This document shows positions 61,447 to 64,000 of a DNA stretch of 64,000 nt, piece by piece. Each line of letters begins with the position of its first letter. Position 1 is the stretch's first letter. This stretch comes from Ornatilinea apprima (GTDB lineage Bacteria > Chloroflexota > Anaerolineae > Anaerolineales > Anaerolineaceae), in NCBI RefSeq assembly GCF_001306115.1, contig NZ_LGCL01000025.1, positions 62,001-126,000 of the forward strand, read 5' to 3'. The translations under genes were made by a program, and so were the position numbers. Under the pieces are notes generated by a model that was given only the letters and a program-made list of their open reading frames with translations, was not told the DNA's origin and searched no databases.

Positions 61447-62334
61447 CTAAATTTCGATGCCAGTTACATTGCGAACAACCACCCCCACAATGAATGAGAA
61501 GGCCGCCACCCCCACGCTAATCAACGCCATTTCGGTAAAGCGGCGCTTAAAGGAGTAGCCCTTGGCCACGGAGATATAGAAATTGAAAACCGCGATAATC
61601 ACCAGCGCGTTGAACACGGTAAACGCCAGGCTCACCAGGTAATTCTGGAACAGGAAATACGGCAGCACCAGAATCAGAACGGTGAAGATATAAGCCACAC
61701 CCGTGTAAATCGCCGACTTGAGCGGATCCTGCTCGCCTTCTTCCGATTTCTGCGACAGATATTCTGAAGCCGCCATTGAAAACGAAGCCGAAATGCCGGT
61801 AATCAGACCGGCCAGGGCGATCAGGTTGGTCTTTTGAAAAGCGAACGAAAAGCCCGCCAGCGCGCCGGTCAGCTCCACCAGGGCGTCATTCAACCCCAGC
61901 ACCACCGATCCGGCATACTTCAGGCCTTCCTCGTCCAGCATATCCATTAATTCTTCTTCGTGAACTTCCTCTTCTTCCATCACCTGCTTGGCCTCAGGGA
62001 CGCGGTCGAGCAGTTGGGAATAGGCTTTTTGCGCCTTTTCTTCACCGAGTTCCATCAACTTGATACCAAACGTCAGCCCCAAAATCCGTGCCAGCCAGTA
62101 AAATAAGTTCACCTGGAACCAGTTGGGGCGAATTTCCATGCGTGTGTAGCGATTCCAGATTTCATAATGCTTCTTCTCTTCTTCAGAGATCTTCTTAAGC
62201 ACCGCGCTGTTATTTTCGTCTTTAACCTGTTTTGCCAGGCGCGCGTAGGTGTGATGACTGTTAATTTCGTCTTGTTGCAAAAACAGCAGCTTTTCAATAT
62301 CGCCTTTTCCGAGATTGGCTTGTGTGGTTGTCAT
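61447..62334 (-). CDS. Ferritin-like/VIT1 iron transport protein
   Basis: A 295-residue protein: N-terminal ferritin-like rubrerythrin domain (about 1-140; QQDEINSHHTYARLAKQ, EEEKKHYEIWNRYT and EEEEVHEEELM carry Glu/His iron ligands) and a C-terminal VIT1/CCC1 domain with five helices (GLNDALVELTGALAGF, SMAASEYLSQKSE). This matches erythrin-VIT/MbfA-type exporters that pump iron out of the cytosol, protecting against iron and peroxide stress. GGAGG precedes the ATG. Single gene. Confidence 0.92.
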   Translation of the reverse strand: MTTTQANLGKGDIEKLLFLQQDEINSHHTYARLAKQVKDENNSAVLKKISEEEKKHYEIWNRYTRMEIRPNWFQVNLFYWLARILGLTFGIKLMELGEEKAQKAYSQLLDRVPEAKQVMEEEEVHEEELMDMLDEEGLKYAGSVVLGLNDALVELTGALAGFSFAFQKTNLIALAGLITGISASFSMAASEYLSQKSEEGEQDPLKSAIYTGVAYIFTVLILVLPYFLFQNYLVSLAFTVFNALVIIAVFNFYISVAKGYSFKRRFTEMALISVGVAAFSFIVGVVVRNVTGIEI

Positions 62335-62434
62335 TTTTCCTCCAAATCAATCAATTCGCGCAAGCTCTTGCCCCCCAACTCAAACATCTTTAATGTACCA
62401 CGCTTCTAACCGCCTTACCCCGCATTTGTATAAG

Positions 62435-62466
62435 GAACCCCCCGGTCAAGCCAGACCGGAGGGTTC
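62435..62466 (-). terminator. Terminator-like hairpin after the DUF4340 gene
   Basis: A 13-base stem with one mismatch (62435-62447 with 62454-62466) lies 23 bases downstream of the DUF4340 stop, but the U tract after it is weak. Confidence 0.45.
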
Positions 62467-62488
62467 ATCTGGTTGGCAATCTGCCGGG

Positions 62489-63457
62489 TTATGGATAAAC
62501 CGGCGCGGTGGCGGTGGGCAGCTCCCGGACGAAGTCTTCACGCTTCAATACCGTAAGCGACTGGGCCGTTGCCGCGGTGATCCGAACCACATACGGTTTG
62601 CCTTCCACCAGAGCGTAATACTCCCCGCTGGCCGGGTCTTGCGCCCCCACCCGCACCGTGTAGGTCTGCGCGGCGCCGTCTTGCAGCGCGGTGATTTCTG
62701 CGACTGCCTGCGGGTTATCCAGGCCGTATTCGGGCTTAACGCTGGTTCCCACCGGGGCGCTCATGCGCAGTTGGGTCAGCGCGGTAACCAGCGACGTAAT
62801 CCGCGTGGCCTGCAGCTCTTCTCCTGGCTGGCGGCCGCTGAATTTCCAGTTACCGCTTTCATCCTTGTTCAATTCAAACGTGCCATTGGCATTGGTGACT
62901 GCCAGGCTTTGCGGGTCGGCCGCGCTCAAATCAAGATATAGGGTGTCAATCCAGCCGCTGGGAAGCGCGCTGAAATCATTGGCCGTCAGGTTGCTCACCA
63001 AAAAGACGGCGTCTTCTCCCTCCACGCGCGCGTGGGCAGCCTGTGTCGCCGGCGAAGAGCCGATATAAACCACCTGCTGGCTGCCGTCGGCCAGGCTCAA
63101 CGCCACCCGCCGCAGGTAAGCGTCTTCCGCCACCTGCAGGCGTTTGTGCGTTTCGGCGGTGTTGGCCGCCTGGCGGCTGCGTTTGGCCTCCACCAGTTTT
63201 TCCAGCGCCGCTTCAATCCGGCTGGTTTCGGCGGCAAAGCCGTCTGTGCCGCTCACAACCCAGCCATCGCCCACTTTTTCCAGGCTCACCTGCTCACCGG
63301 CGGCGCCGCTCACAGACAGCTTAACCACCTGGTCAGCGGTAAAGTTCGCTAATAAAGGCTGGCCGGAGCCGGTTGAGGTGCGCGGCCAAAAGACCAGAGC
63401 GGTCAGCGCCAGCTGTGCTGCCAGCACAATCACCAGAATTCTTTGTAGCTTGTTCAT
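62489..63457 (-). CDS. DUF4340-domain membrane-associated protein
   Basis: A 322-residue protein with an N-terminal membrane segment (ILVIVLAAQLALTALVFWP) and DUF4340 repeats (VVKLSVSGAAGEQVSLEKVGD near the start, and LYLDLSAADPQSLAVTNANG with GNWKF as a second unit). DUF4340 genes typically stand next to GldG-type genes and ABC-2 subunits of gliding/export-like complexes of unknown cargo. AAGG within a purine-rich tract precedes the ATG. It follows the GldG-type gene by 12 bases in one operon. Confidence 0.88.
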   Translation of the reverse strand: MNKLQRILVIVLAAQLALTALVFWPRTSTGSGQPLLANFTADQVVKLSVSGAAGEQVSLEKVGDGWVVSGTDGFAAETSRIEAALEKLVEAKRSRQAANTAETHKRLQVAEDAYLRRVALSLADGSQQVVYIGSSPATQAAHARVEGEDAVFLVSNLTANDFSALPSGWIDTLYLDLSAADPQSLAVTNANGTFELNKDESGNWKFSGRQPGEELQATRITSLVTALTQLRMSAPVGTSVKPEYGLDNPQAVAEITALQDGAAQTYTVRVGAQDPASGEYYALVEGKPYVVRITAATAQSLTVLKREDFVRELPTATAPVYP

Positions 63458-63469
63458 CCTTCCCTCCCT

Positions 63470-64000
63470 TTACTCCACGCGCCCCGGAATGGCCAACTGC
63501 TCCACGGGCAGCAGCTCCAGCGCCTTCTGGCCGCGCTTGCGCGCCTGCCAGAAGAAGAAGACCACCACCATGGCCAGCGCCTCCAACCCGTAGGCGATCC
63601 CCTCAAACACGCGCTGGCTGCCATCGTTGAGCGGGGCCAGCAGGTGAATAGCCGAACCGCGCGCGCGGATGCTGAGCAGGTCTTCGTCTTCCACGCTCCA
63701 GTCCACCGCGTTTTGCATTAAGCGCAGGTTGTTGAGGTAGTAATCGCCGCTCAAGCGCGCCGAGAGCTGCAGCGCGAAATCATTCAAGAAATCGGCTGAC
63801 CCGAACACCACCAGGCGCGCGTTCGCCGGTGACTGCTCCAGCACCACTGCCGGGGCAGCCTGGCCTTCTACCTGCGGCTGCGGGGGCTGCTTGCCCTTGA
63901 AGTAACTCTCAAACTGCCCCTGCACGGCCACCCCCAGCGGGTAAGGCTGGCGCGTTTCGCCGGTGGGGAAGCCCCATTCCGGGTAGGTCTGAAAATCGGG
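63470..64000 (-). CDS. GldG-type ABC transporter auxiliary protein, 3' part
   Basis: The frame is open to the right edge; only the C-terminal ~176 residues are visible. The block GSADFLNDFALQLSARLSGDYYLN is the end of the GldG/ABC_transp_aux substrate domain and the terminal membrane helix (IAYGLEALAMVVVFFFW) precedes a basic tail. The internal GTG at 63931 is not the start. With DUF4340 downstream it forms a known two-gene combination; an ABC-2 ATPase and permease are expected just beyond the edge. Confidence 0.85.
   Translation of the reverse strand, partial: PDFQTYPEWGFPTGETRQPYPLGVAVQGQFESYFKGKQPPQPQVEGQAAPAVVLEQSPANARLVVFGSADFLNDFALQLSARLSGDYYLNNLRLMQNAVDWSVEDEDLLSIRARGSAIHLLAPLNDGSQRVFEGIAYGLEALAMVVVFFFWQARKRGQKALELLPVEQLAIPGRVE

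Overview
The window is a GC-rich bacterial chromosome segment with tightly packed genes. I see no rRNA, tRNA, CRISPR array, transposase or phage gene. The gene repertoire fits a member of the Chloroflexota, most likely Anaerolineae-like. Pointers are several lipoproteins with long Pro/Thr-rich linkers, bacterial NBR1-type Ig and WD40/TolB propeller lipoproteins, paired LysM-M23 peptidases, an agmatine deiminase route and a bacteriohemerythrin. The taxon is inferred from gene content; no marker gene proves it.

Region 1 (1-16.5 kb) is mostly housekeeping: the end of gatB, a GNAT enzyme, a HIT protein, rho followed by a LysM-M23 peptidase, an aldo/keto reductase, a translationally coupled amrB-corC-priA operon, a lipoprotein, sixA, a thioredoxin, an S9 peptidase and an alpha/beta hydrolase. 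Region 2 (16.6-28.9 kb) is envelope and signalling: an orphan histidine kinase, four surface or lipoprotein genes (WD40, laminin-G-like, TolB-like, NBR1-Ig), a GGDEF diguanylate cyclase with an intact I-site, an M28 peptidase lipoprotein and a HAD phosphatase.

Region 3 (29-37 kb) is the most unusual block. One leftward operon runs E1alpha-E1beta-E2 of a 2-oxoacid dehydrogenase, then galactitol-type PTS EIIA, EIIB and EIIC, a small membrane protein, a cupin and HPr. A SorC-type regulator lies just upstream. The operon promoter (TTTAGA-17-TATTAT) is flanked by two inverted TTGTTCACA sites 52 bp apart, and the same half-site lies upstream of the regulator. Linking PTS sugar uptake to a pyruvate- or acetoin-type dehydrogenase in one transcript suggests a dedicated catabolic module. 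EI and E3 must be encoded elsewhere.

Region 4 (37.2-47.8 kb) holds hemerythrin, a second LysM-M23 peptidase, HD hydrolase/LapA, YhhN, a TetR-controlled ABC-2 exporter, a 98-residue orphan with phased GTAC boxes in its promoter, a rhodanese, a large membrane protein and a V4R protein. Region 5 (47.8-51.1 kb) is an ABC transporter with two fused permease halves and an ATPase carrying an extra C-terminal domain. A structured leader with a terminator and a possible antiterminator precedes it; it resembles no riboswitch I know well.

Region 6 (51.1-61.4 kb) is a polyamine/agmatine island: potABCD leftward, and rightward an Lrp/AsnC regulator, putrescine carbamoyltransferase, an APC antiporter, agmatine deiminase and an ODC-type decarboxylase. 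Its control signals include repeated TTCCGA boxes, a terminator built into the last codons of the lrp gene, and a tandem pair of long inverted repeats before the decarboxylase. The window ends with a ferritin-like/VIT1 iron protein and a DUF4340-GldG pair cut by the right edge.
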